NCBI GenBank assembly: GCA_017591395.1
Contig: WEDG01003974.1
Span: 62,001 to 126,000, forward strand
Direction: 5' to 3'
DNA: 64,000 bases
DNA from: Schistocephalus solidus
Taxonomy: Eukaryota; Platyhelminthes; Cestoda; Diphyllobothriidea; Diphyllobothriidae
The notes beneath the pieces were generated by a model. The model had not been told where the DNA came from, did not search any database, and was given only the letters and a program-made list of their open reading frames with translations. Position numbers and translations under genes: made by a program. Numbering within the stretch: the first letter of the stretch is position 1; every line of letters begins with the position of its first letter. Below, piece by piece: positions 36,381 through 47,770 of this stretch.

Positions 36381-39300
36381 GATATCTATAATCAGTGAAG
36401 TGACTATTTGTCATGTGCATCGCATATTTTTCAAATATTCTTTTTTCCAGGAGTATAACATCAATAGGATTGTTCCTACACAGTGTGGACTTTTTTGTTG
36501 AAATAAAATGTAGAGCCCATAACTTTCCTAATTGTTATTTTAAAGACTTTTTCTCATTTTGCTTGGTTTTCCACATAGTCCTGTTTGGACGGTTTGTTAG
36601 TTAAAGCTAGAAATAGAAAAGTCGTGGCACGATCTTGGGCTAGTTACCTGACAAGCTCTTAAAACGTGATTGAATTTTAAGACTTAGTGACGCATGTATT
36701 CATAACCCATCTCATAATAGATGTTTTGACAGATTTGAGCGATACATTTAACCCAATTATAAAAGCCTCCACAGCCTCAGTGACGACGAGGGATACTGCT
36801 CCAGTTTCATCGCTCTGAAAAAATTACTACAACTATAATCTAACTTTTTACGCAGCAGACAGCATCCGCAAGTGTGGCCTGCCATCGGTTTTTATTTCTG
36901 CAAACAGTCCGAATCAGAATACAATCTCAATTTTTTGCAATTATCAGAAAAAATGGCGCAAGGCAAAGAAGAATCTTATCATGCAATAAAAACTTGATTT
37001 TGTGCTGCATACTCCAATTTAACAAATTACTATAGACAACCTAGCTATCTCCAAGGCTGACAGATTTTATGCTGTCATAAGTGTAAACGGACAGTTCAAC
37101 AAATGCTGATCTTGTGCAGTTGTTCTATTCTATATTTTTTTTCCAATTTTTGAATCATCCCCGTTCCTTGTACTTCTTTATAGTTAGCCTTGTTTGGTTG
37201 AGTTTTAATAAAGTTCGGATTTTTAGTGAAAAGTAATGCTTTTTATGTTAGTACATATTAATTTACAAAGCAATCAATGCCTTCTTTTTAAGAAACAGTC
37301 TTTTCTTCAATGTTTTAAAACTTTGGGAGACGTAGCGTGGACTGATTTCGCGTACGAGGACCTTTCTTGTAAAGTCCATGTTATCTCATGAGCCAGAACA
37401 TGTACTGTAGGTCTTTATAGTCAACGCTCGCACAACTTGAGCTACGAGGCCCTACCGGGATCCGTAAATTTAATCACTTTCAGGTCAAGTTGCAACGTAT
37501 GGAATCCTCCAATTCTGATATAATAAGCCGACGGCCTCATCAGGATGGTCTAAGAAATCAATACAGAATTGACTAAATGACTAATATGCTCACTTAATTA
37601 ATTGGGTAACCTAAGCAAAATTTGATTAACTTCATAGTTCCTGGTGTGGCTACGTAACTTAGGGCGTTAGAGTTTTGGTTGTACGCAAGTCTTGCCCTTA
37701 CTGTCGTTGATTCGAATCGTATTGAGGTCACCGAGTCTTATATAATTAGGTCAAATAAATTACACTGTTTAATTCGGTGTAAAACTTTATATAATCCGGT
37801 CGGGATTGGAGCGTGCATCTGCATAGTTATCACATAATTGTATTCAGTTTAGTATTTAGATGTCACCTTAGTTAATTTTACGATTTCTGCCTTCTGATGA
37901 TCCTCTTCGATGGGAGCTCATATCTTCGAGGTGGTTTTGGTTGCCATGTTATCTCCTCTCTCCCAAGCCTCAAACAGTCAGTCCTACTTTGACATGTTCT
38001 CTGCATTACAATGCTTTTTGGGGTCTCAGTTACCAGCGCACTCATCAGGTGCTCACATCCTTAGCATCGATAAGGCTTATTGTATGCGCAAATGTGTCCG
38101 TCATATCCATTCAAGGTATTGCAGCTTGCGATCCTAGACCTTGTTAAGAATAATGGTTGCAAAATCTATGCTCAGATGTGATCGCATAGGAAAGTAAAGG
38201 GAAAAGGGTTTCTACGTTCTCCGGAACTGCAACGCTAATTGGTAACACGCAAAACCATGAAGGGGATTTCATACGCTTGCAGAATTAACCACATGAAATG
38301 TGCTGTTTCCAGGAGGGAAATGAATGAGCTTGTAGTGATCAGCAAATGAACGTGTACAGTGTGCTGAAGGCTGCCCATCATCCCTACTGGGGGTTACCCT
38401 AGGGAAAACCTTTCGTAGATTGTGATTTGTTCCAACTTAGAAAATTATAATTATTTCCTATTTCGTTTTGTACTTTTAGCTGGTGTCTCCGTTCACTCAC
38501 AGCACTTCTTATGCGAACTCTTCTCATATGATTCTACTCCGCTTTTCAGCTGCACTTATGAATACATTTCACACCAATTTTTATCGATTTTTGGTCTGAA
38601 CTCTGTTTCCTTCGTGGACGCCTCGGCTGATCTATACACGGCCTTACTAAAAATTTATAATAAGCTTTTCGTGGTAATATAATACAAAAACCCAGTTCTG
38701 TCCTTACTGTTTGGCTTGAATTTACGCATAACTGCGTTTATCACTAGGAAACGGTAACAGTCCCAAATTTCTTAGTTATAAAGCACAAGGATAAAACGGC
38801 AAAAATGTACAGCATGACTTGAGCTAGTTTACCCAGACTTTCTCCGTTTTTTCCGCAAGTTCACTGATCATATCTGTAACAGGTGCCTGAAAACCAGCTA
38901 CGGGTTGTTCGCGACAACTAATTAAGTCCAAAGTGCTGGAAATGAGACCAGCTTTCATTCAAAAAACGGAGGATTCTTCGAAAAATCTGAGGATCCTTGA
39001 TTTAGCTCCGGAGCCGAGAAACTGTGCCGCTCCTTTTATCCTCGTAGAAAATCCTTGTAGTTGCTTCTAGCTTTCTCAAATGTTAGAGATGGACCGCTCT
39101 GTGACATCGGTTTCGGGAGACTGCCCTCATGCAAAGCAGGTGCATAGTAGCATTTACGTCATCATTGGTGTTGCTTTTGCATTAGAAGTTAAAAACCGAG
39201 TACTAAGCGTTCTGTCAAGAAAGGAAGAAGGCCTTTCGAAGCTGGAGTAATTCCTATCTATTGAAAGAATAAAAACAACAAGATACGACGCATTTATAAA

Positions 39301-39843
39301 GCCATACAGCCAATCAACAATAAGTACTGCAAGTATCCAGGGGCTTGCACAGAGCAGGTTGCGCGACTGGATGATAAGTGCACTTGGTGATCAAGTTCTT
39401 ATGATTGATCCTACTCTGACTAGCTCAAGGTTTGTCTTGCATCCTGCCTGGGTGATGACAACAAAACGAAAACACTTGCGTGCCTCGATTATGTGGGTAG
39501 TGGTTTGGAAAAGCTGGTACCCACGTCACACAGGTAATTTATTGAATTTCACCTGTGCAGTTAGCTCACACGATGCGGCAGATGAGACCAGTTATCTTGC
39601 GTGCACTTAACTCATCTTAAAAATTTACTGACGAATTTGATCGCAGTATCTGCGAGTCGGTGTACTCTATCGACCTTCAGGTTCACAGGCCCCTGCAACA
39701 TCTCTTGTGTACCATAGGCTTGAACCTGTGTGGCGTTTTCTTTTGACCGGTGTTGTATTGCCACCTTATTGCAAATCTAACAAGTCCCACGTGCATAAAC
39801 ATCCACTTTTTCCTCTTGGCTCTGCGTCATTCGTCGTCACACA
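36381..39843. other. AT-rich non-coding stretch
   Basis: No gene, RNA gene or known repeat recognised. Frames are short and lack motifs. Confidence 0.45.
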
Positions 39844-40085
39844 CGACAGTTTGACCGTCATAGTCCGACGATGTCCACCGTATGCTACAGGGCAGGGTGG
39901 TGCAGGGACGGTGAATTGCGCGTGGATTAGATTTATGTGATCGTAGACTCACGTTGCAGCTGCTGCACACTCTCCTCCTCCCACACCTGAGTCCGGTGTC
40001 TAGACAGAGTCAAGAAAACCGGAGGTGAGAGAGGGCGCAGGTGGCTAGTGCGGCCAGATTCGCCCCTGGGTGTACCACCATACCT
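39844..40085 (+). repeat. Terminal direct repeat, 3' side of the zinc-finger LINE
   Basis: About 240 bp running from GACAGTTTGACCGTC to CCACCATACCT. It is repeated in the same orientation at 44617-44869, beyond the other end of the element. It also occurs at 62464-62705, in part at 45222-45292, and from about 63845 to the window end. The match to 62464 continues further, to about 40385, through what is the 3' untranslated region of the minus-strand LINE. Confidence 0.85.
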
Positions 40086-40689
40086 GGCTCACATCCCACG
40101 GAGTGGGAGTGCCATAAAGGCCACATTAAGAAGGAGCCTTTGCAGCCTGACTCTTTGTCCGCCAGTCAGCCACCCATCACAAAACACTCATTGGGCAAAC
40201 CACGCGGTCCAGGTCAACCCGTCAGTTGAAAACCTTTTTAGTGAACCGTGATAGTTTCAAGCGCGTTAGGTTGTTTATAGTGAGGAATATGCGCTGAGCT
40301 GTCGACCTCACTCTCTCCCCCACCCCCACAGTTAAACCACTGTCCGAGCCAGTCAGTTGTCTGATGTGGAGTGAGCGGAGCTGCAGATGACCTCGTCTAC
40401 GTGTACTACGTATACGGCCTGGCTCCACAAACACATGCACCAGGATTTAACACAACAGGGCGTTGAAAGGCTCACATCTCACATGAGTGAGATAGCTGGG
40501 CGTTATGTTAAGATGGAGCCAAATGTCACGTTAACAAGGATTCATCGCAGCCTGACTCTCAGACCACCAGTCAGCCACTCCACGCAACACACATTGGACT
40601 GACTGCGATGACGATGAGGACAAGATAGAACCGGAGGTGATGAGTCTGGGAGTTTCTGCTGCTGGTACTGGTAGTCAAGCACATGAGAG

Positions 40690-43600
40690 GACTATGGAAA
40701 GTGTTTGATGCATGCGCATGCTGTGCTGGCATTGCGGTGGATTCCGCTTACGTAGATGCGCAGGTGAACGAGCAGGCCGATGAGATAAGTGAATGTGCCT
40801 GGGTAGTTAGGGCATTGGATGTGGCGATCTCTGCTGTGTGTTGGTGCTTCAGGCACTAGTTCGCCCGTCTCTGTGCGATGGATTCGCAAGTGACCGACCA
40901 GGTGAGATCGCAATGACGACAGGTTAGTACCGAGTCCCCATCGCTGTTACTGGGGGCGCTGGTGGTGTTGAAGTAGCAGGTAACAGGTAGTCGGAGGTGG
41001 CCACTGAAGTGGTGGGAGTGGGGCAAGTGGTTTTCGTCGCTGTGATCGACGCAGGGAGTTGATGAGGGAGGATGGTGTCGGCGGGGTGTCGACGAAGTTG
41101 TTATCAGTGGTTGGGGTGATCGTCGTCATGCAGTCTGAGGCGGAGGCGTGTGACAGAGGCTGATGTTAATGGATTGTTGTGGCATTGAGTTCGAAGATGT
41201 CCCACCAGGCCAAATCGCGCGCAGAATGTGCGCTGACAGCGTGGGCACATCGGCAGGGTTTAGGCATTGGAGGTGTTGATCCGCGGTGCTTGTGACTTGT
41301 GAGTTGCCATTTGGCCTTAGCAGCGGCGATCCGGTTGGCCTCATAATTGGCTGAACAAGTCTTCACGGATCTTCTCTATGCCGGTCTATCCTGGGCGAGG
41401 TCCTCCCAGGTAGCCGGGTTGATTTGCAGTTGCTTCAGCGATTTCTTAAAATTGTCCTTGTAGCGTCGATTTTGACCTCCATGTCGGCGAGCACCCGTAG
41501 CGACATCTCTACAGAAAAGTCATTTGGTAGTCGCTCGCCATCCATTCTCACCAGGTGGCTGATCTATCGAAGTTGCACTTGCCTCAGCATGACGTGGAGG
41601 CTGAGGATCCCGGTATGCTCCAGGACTTTTGTGTCCTGGATCCTGCCTTGCCATCTCAGCTGCAGTATTCTGCGAATGCAGCTGAAATGGAAGTTATTCA
41701 GCTTCATGGCTTGGTTCGAGTAGACGGTCCAGGTCTCCGCTCCGTTAAGGAGTGTCGTCAAGACGACGGCCTTGTACATCTTCAGTTTGGTGTTCAGATG
41801 AATACCATGGCGATTCCACACGGAGGCCTGCAGCCGACCGAAGGCCTGACTGGCTTTGGGGATTCGATGGGCAACCTCGTCGTCGATTCTCGTGTTGCGT
41901 AACAGCGTGCTTCCCAGATAAGCGAAGATTTCAACATTTTAGAGTTGAGCATTTTATTCCGCGCTGGGTGACGGCTGGTACATGACAACCGTTTTGGCTG
42001 TACTGATTGTTAACCCAAAATTGACGAAGCCTGCGGCGAAGGGGTCCATGCTCCTTTGCATGTCCTCCTCCGTCACGGTGCTAAGGGCGTAGTCGTTCGC
42101 AACGAGCAAGTCGTGGACTGTAGCCGTAGACACGCATGTTGGGGCCTGCATACACCGACTGTTGAGAAGCTGCCCGTCAGTCCTGTAGGCGGTGAGGATC
42201 CCAGGGTGCTCATCATGGTAGGCGTCCATCAGCATAGCCTAAAAACATGAGACTGAACAGGTTGGGGCCAATACGCAGCCCTGCTCCACTCCGTTGGTCA
42301 CTGCGAATGCTTCGGATCCCGTCCCATTGTCAGTGACACGCGCCGTCATTCCGTCATGAAGCTGACGCATCATTTGCGTTAACCACTCAGGACAGCCGAA
42401 TTTCTGCATTACTTTCATCTTCTGGCACTTCTCTTGTAATTGGCGGGTGGTGAAGAGCATGTCGGTTGTTCCACGGTGTCGGCGGAAGCCGCATTGGATT
42501 TCCGGGTGAAGTCCCTGCTCAAGGTGACCGTTCAGGCGATAGAGTAGAATACGGGCGAAGATCTTCCAGGCGATGTTGAGCGACGAGATGCCTCTGTGGT
42601 TATCACAGAGTTGCCCGTTCTCATTTCGCTTGTAGAGATGGACGATGGTCGCGTCTTTGGAATCCTGAGGAAATTGTCATTGGCGTCACATCTCCAAGAG
42701 GAGCGTTGTGAGTTCTGCCATCAGCCAGGGCCAGCCGTGCTTGTAGACTTCCGGTGGGATTGCTTCGGATCCCGGTGCTTTACCGCTGAAAATCTACTGC
42801 ACAGCCCGAATGGTTTCTGGTAGGGAAGGCGGCAGATCCAGTTCATTATTAATGTCCACTTGAGGGAGCCGGTGAATGGCAGCTGATGGGAAATTAAGGA
42901 TAAATCTAAAGTGCTCAGCCCAGGGCTTCAGAATTTGCGATTTCTCTGTCAGCATTGTTTTGTCGTCAGAGCTGAGCAGTGGTGCGGTTCCCTTGATACA
43001 GGGTTCGTAGATGACCTTGATGGCTTTGAAAAAGTGTTTCATTTCATTACGGTCCGCATACCACTGGATTTCCTCAGCCTTTAAGACCATCCAGGCGTCC
43101 TGCATCTCCCGCAGCCATTGCTGTACAAGGCGGTGGTATTTGAAGAAGGCTGCTTTGGTTGCGTCAGTCCGAAGGCCCACGTAGGCTTTGTGTAGCCCAT
43201 TATTCTCCGGGAACACGTTGCTGACGCTGGCGTCATTGTCGTCAAACCAGTCCTGGTGTCGACAGAGTGCGTGTCCGAGGACTTTGAGGGCGGTGGACTG
43301 TATGACATTTCGCAGTTGACACCATCGTGTTTCCACGGTGGCGTTATTATCTGGAGCAGACAGCTCCTCCGTCTTCTGGGTTATTTGGTTTCTGAAATCA
43401 AAACAGTGAGCAGGCAAATTTAACAAAAGAGTATTTAACTTACCTGGCGGCCGCTTACCTTGGGATTTCGAGGCGGTGACCCGTCGATCCGTCGGCATCG
43501 CAGATCGCCTTGGTTACCAGCACGTCCTGTCGATCTCGCCTCCGAACGAGAATATAGTCCAGCAGCTGCCAGCTCCGCGACTGAGGGTGAATCCGCGTGG

Positions 43601-44230
43601 CCTTCTCTCGTATCGGAAGGCAAAAGAAGGTGTTGGTCATGAGGAGACGGTGTTCCAAACACGTTCGCAGCATAAGGAGGCCGTTATCGTTACAGCTACC
43701 GAGACCGTGTGGGCCCAGCCCTCCCTGCCAGGCAGCGTGGTCTGTCCCGACGCGGGCATTGAAGTCACCAAGGACAATTAACTTGTCCACCTTCGACACA
43801 GTCGCCAACAGGGCGTGCAGTTCTACGTAGAATTTGTCCTTCGCCGCATCAGAGCTCGTTATTGGGGGAGCTCAGGCGCTGATGATGGTGGCGAAATGGT
43901 CTCCCCGAAGAGGCAGGTGGAGGCTCATCAGGCGATCATTGATACCCTGCGGCAGACAGGGCAGACGTCCCACGATGTCGTTTCGGATGGCAAAATAAAC
44001 ACCAGCGTCGCGTCGCTCTGAATTTGGCCGGCCCCTCCAGAAGAAGGTGTAGCCGGCACCCAACTCCTCCAGCTGACCCTCATCAAAGAATCGGGTCTCG
44101 CTGAGAACAGCAATGTCCACCTTGTGGCACGCCAGTTCCCGAGTGACTAGTGCCGTCCTCCGTTTTGGCCGGTTGCTCCTAGGATTGTCTAAAAGGGAAC
44201 GAATATTCTAGGCTGCTAGTGTGAGTTAAC
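40690..44230 (-). mobile_element. RTE-like LINE with C-terminal C2H2 zinc fingers, decayed
   Basis: One long polyprotein reads from about 44230 down to 40690. Endonuclease: LTLAA-stop-NIRSLLDNPRS at about 44220, with TAG where a Trp is expected; LSETRFFDEGQLEELGAGYT at about 44105; [20 protein letters not shown] at about 43775; [17 protein letters not shown] at about 43570; and GSTGHRLEI at about 43470, where the usual Asp before His is Gly. A 234-codon linker frame lies at 42794-43498. Reverse transcriptase: CDNHRGIS-type block near 42590, VTNGVEQGCVLAPT at 42270, and VANDYAL at about 42110 instead of an F/Y-A-D-D box. Motif A is deleted, because the sequence passes from QEKCQKM directly to KVMQKFGCPE at about 42415. 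Then come [15 protein letters not shown] (41720) and a Cys/His region (40692-40930) with HLRIH repeats typical of C2H2 fingers. Frameshifts and lost catalytic residues make it inactive. Confidence 0.9.
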
Positions 44231-44616
44231 TCCCCCGAGCATCCCGGAGGGTATGGCGCGGGGGGAAGAGGACGGGGAGTGTTGTTAATTGTTTGAGTTT
44301 TACGACCACTTATTTTGTGATCTGCGAGCCGCAGCAGGCTGCAGAAGACGTGAGACCCTGCATTTGTTTAGGGCACCTTTTCTAGCCTTTTCTTCCGCGA
44401 CGAGGCAAACATTGCTGTCCCTAAATAGGGCTTCTCGGACATCCCAGACGGCTGCTGAACTCCACTATGGGTCACAGTTTTGTTTTAGTGGGAGAGCGAC
44501 CCGAATTAGCCTGGGCTTCCTACGGGGTTGCTGTCACCCACACCCTAGGACTTTTCGAGAGGGGGGTTGGGAAGTTCGGGAGTCAGATATACCGGGTGTG
44601 GAGGCACAGGATAGTG
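44231..44616 (-). other. 5' region of the zinc-finger LINE
   Basis: Sequence between the endonuclease start and the outer terminal repeat. It holds no clear reading frame of its own and is likely 5' untranslated sequence of the element. Confidence 0.45.
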
Positions 44617-44869
44617 CGACCGTCGTAGTCAGACGATGTCCACCGTATGCTCCATGGGAGGGTGGAGCAGGGACGGTGACTTGCGCGTGAATTATTTAAA
44701 GTGATAGTAGCTTTGCGCTGCAGCTAACGCACTCTCTCCTCCCCCACCAGAACCCGGTGTCAAGACAGAGTCAAAAAGACCGGAGGCAGGAGAGGATGCA
44801 GGTGGCCGGCGTGGCCGGCGTGGCCGGATCCCCTAAGTCCTAGCCGCCCCTAGGCGTGCCACCACACCT
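44617..44869 (+). repeat. Terminal direct repeat, 5' side of the zinc-finger LINE
   Basis: Matches 39844-40085 over its full length: CGTCGTAGTC-GACGATGTCCACC-GTATGCTCCA, GCAGGGACGGTGA-TTGCGCGTG, CGGTGTCAAGACAGAGTCAA, AGGCGTGCCACCACACCT. A GGCCGGCGT triplication marks a small local expansion near 44800. Confidence 0.85.
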
Positions 44870-45221
44870 CCCATGTTCGGCATTTGTTAGCGGAGCGCAA
44901 CCCGAATAACGCATGCCTTGCCCTGATGTGGCCCCGTGTTGGTCCAACGCATCTATCACGTGGCCCGTTTAGGGGGCACCGTGGAGGCAAACACATCATC
45001 GGACACCCTCACCTGTTATAGCCCGCCAGTCATGACCGTTGCCCTGGGTGTTGTCGCTGGGAAGAATCCAACTTCGAGGAGCCACAGGTGCGAGTTAGGT
45101 ACCAAATAGAGGCGGCAACAGGAACATTCACCACCTGTACGAGACAAATGGAGCGACAAAATGCTAGCTGTAAGCTGCTACCCTTAACTAGTACCCTTAA
45201 ACCCCATACACACAAGACGTC

Positions 45222-45292
45222 ACGACAGTTCGACCGTCGTAATCCGACGATGTCCACCGTATGCTCCACACCAGGAGGTGCAGGGACAGCAG
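45222..45292 (+). repeat. Partial extra copy of the LINE terminal repeat
   Basis: CACGACAGTTCGACCGTCGTAATCC, then GATGTCCACCGTATGCTCCA and GGTGCAGGGACAG match the first 70 bp of the terminal repeat. The match then breaks off. Confidence 0.75.
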
Positions 45293-45879
45293 GTGATCGC
45301 TCACCCTCATTCTTCACCCTGAATGCGCCAACATTTCATGCAATCCTGCGTTTGCGCTGTCATTTTTACTTCCTGTATTGTAGGATTAGATTTCTGCGTG
45401 TGTATCCCACGATGGTCTACGTGACAGGCATTCTTACCACCAGTTTATAGAAATGTCGGAACGACAGTAAACTCCACCCATAAGCTGAACAAAAGAAAAT
45501 TTTCAGAAGACACGTGCGTGCATGGACCAGCAAACACTAACATTCAAGCCTGCTCGTCTGTGCGTCAGGAGGACTCCTGCCGGGGGAAAAAAAATAGGCT
45601 CAGGTCTTGATAATCCCACGCCCACATCCTCCGGTGGGGTGCTGATTAATCTCTAATAGCAAACCATATAATGTGATAAACTACAAGGAAGGCGTCTTTG
45701 GACGTTAGATTCTAGAAGTTCTCATAGATAGATAGATGAGTATCGCATTTGTCGTCTAGCGAAGAAGACGGTGAAGAAGAGAGCGAGTTCATGTAGCGAA
45801 TTGCATGCGTAATGACGGCTCAGAAACAGTCCGATTTCATCATTAGACTAATTTGGTTGCTGCTACTGGGGGTCTTGGA

Positions 45880-47700
45880 TCAGTCGGCCTTGCCACTTGC
45901 CTTGTATCCTAGACGTGCTAAACGAACGAACTTTGATATGTCCGAGGTTGACCGCTCGCGGGCTCTCATGACCTTAGTCCCCATTAGGGCAGGCGTAGCT
46001 GTAGACAACCCTGCGTACCTCTCATGCGGACTTATCTGTTGTTCCTGTTCGGGCGAGTTGCTTTCTGCTTCGCGGGTGCATCGGTGAGGCAGGGTTCGAT
46101 GTTGTTCACACGACCTCTGACCGCCATCCCTCTTTTCCGTCAGGGTTGGCTGTCGGTTCCGGATGCTCTTTTGCCTTATTGGCCCTGGCCGAACTGATCC
46201 GAACATTATAAGAAGCGCCTTAGAGGCGGGATGCAGATCTATAGCTTGGTTGAGTGTGTCGGTCGAAAACCAACTTTCGAGCACAAGTCTCACTATCTTC
46301 TCATTGACTCGGCCAAGTACTCTTGCATTCTCAAAGGTGAAACAGTGGTTCAGCTGTTGTAGGGGACCATAGACCAAATGCAGCTTTTCCTTGTGGGTAA
46401 TTGCAAGTTGGTATTCGTACAGTCTTGTGCCCAAGCATTTACCCACTTCACCAACGTACCTCGCATCGCCATTTCGGCACGTTAAGCTGTGGACCACCGT
46501 TGATTGTGCAGTTACCGGTAGCGGGTCTTTGGGCTTTAACTTACTCTGTGATAGCGCTTTCTAGCTTACGAGCCACGCCGACCGCAAAGGTTTAAGGATT
46601 CTTACCGTCACCTCTAAAACGTTTATCACAAAGGGAATTACAAGCCAGCATTTTGGCTTTTCTCCGCTCGACCACTCAAATTGAGGCTTCCGGAGGTAAT
46701 TGCGGATGAAGGACATTGTTTAACCGATAACATGAAAAAGGGCATGTAAGTAATCCATCTCCCCCTTCTTCCGACTACCATCGCTAGTGTGTGTTTGAAC
46801 ACACCGGAAGAGGGTTTTAGTCCAACTACGTTTGCAGCCAACAGATTGGTTGCTTCGGAAGTGGTGGATGCACCTAGTGTTAGTTACCTTACGGTAGACC
46901 GTTGTCCTTATCATCCCATCTGCCAGTTTTGTAAATTGGGCGTCAACCAAGGGCAACCTATTGTTAACTTATTCTTCCACTGTGAACTGGATGTCGGGTA
47001 AGATCGAATTCAAGAGTACCTGCATCTATGTTCTCCTGATTATGTTCAACGTTTCTTCGACGTATGAGGCCCAGCACTTCGGGGGTACAAGGAGAAGATC
47101 ATCTGCTCGAGCCTCGGCAAAACTGATTCGAAAATTGGTCCAGCAACAGGTGAAAACATCAGTGTCTCCTTCCTTTGCTCGCAGACCTGACCGTTGAATA
47201 TGAAGATGGTTTTAATATACAGTACTAGGCGCTCGATGGTATGCGTTCGTTTGAGCTGTTGACTGGTCTGTTCATATTTTCCGGAGGAAGCCGTTGATAG
47301 TGTCGATAACCAGTGTTATTGGGATAGACATGAATAACGAGATCACGTCAAATGACACAATTAACTCGTCTGCCTCTATTTAAAGATATTGGATTCGCGT
47401 CAAAAACACTTCAGTCGACTTCTCTGAATACCTCGAATCCTTAGTACAGAAACAAATGCTCTGGCATAACCAATTTGACGGCCCAAAAGGTTGCGGTGCC
47501 ACGTAAGGAGACAACATGGCGAAGGGTGGACACCTGATAAAACCATCCATACCTATTCAGTCGGACAGGCAGTGTGTTGCCAAAATCTATTGACCAACGA
47601 TTATTTTCGACAGTGCTATGATGATAGAAATTATGCACGACTATGCAGGATAGTGGTCAGTCGACTGAATGCATACGAGCAAAGTAAACGCTTTTTATTT
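45880..47700 (-). mobile_element. Penelope-like element (B-like), RT plus GIY-YIG endonuclease, degenerate
   Basis: Minus-strand PLE pieces in order. The fingers/palm entry HVVSLRGTATFW lies in the frame 47441-47638. A palm catalytic region at about 47065 reads KCWASYVEETLNIIRRT, so the YVDD box has become YVEE. LADGMIRTTVYRKVTNTRC and HHFRSNQSVGCKRS, then LHALFHVIG, lie in 46720-46956. The endonuclease is in 45880-46497: VVHSLTCRN, then GDARYVGEVGK, LGTRLYEYQLA, ENARVLGRVNEK and LVLESWFS. The YVG strand, the conserved Arg and the final Glu are present, while GIY is replaced by VVH. The frame then extends past the usual domain end with charged sequence. Stops and frameshifts separate the blocks, and the 5' limit is uncertain. 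Confidence 0.85.
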
Positions 47701-47770
47701 TGCCAGTCAGCAAATGCACAACTTTTACAAAAGCTTATTAGAATAGGAACTCGATACAATCCATAAAGGT

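Noticed and set aside
43460..43830. Plus-strand frames across the LINE
   Set aside because: They are antisense shadows of the minus-strand endonuclease, whose motifs are clear.
39844..44869. LTR retrotransposon
   Set aside because: Direct terminal repeats are present, but the internal protein is an apurinic-type endonuclease plus non-LTR reverse transcriptase with no protease, RNase H or integrase, and no TG...CA repeat ends or primer site.
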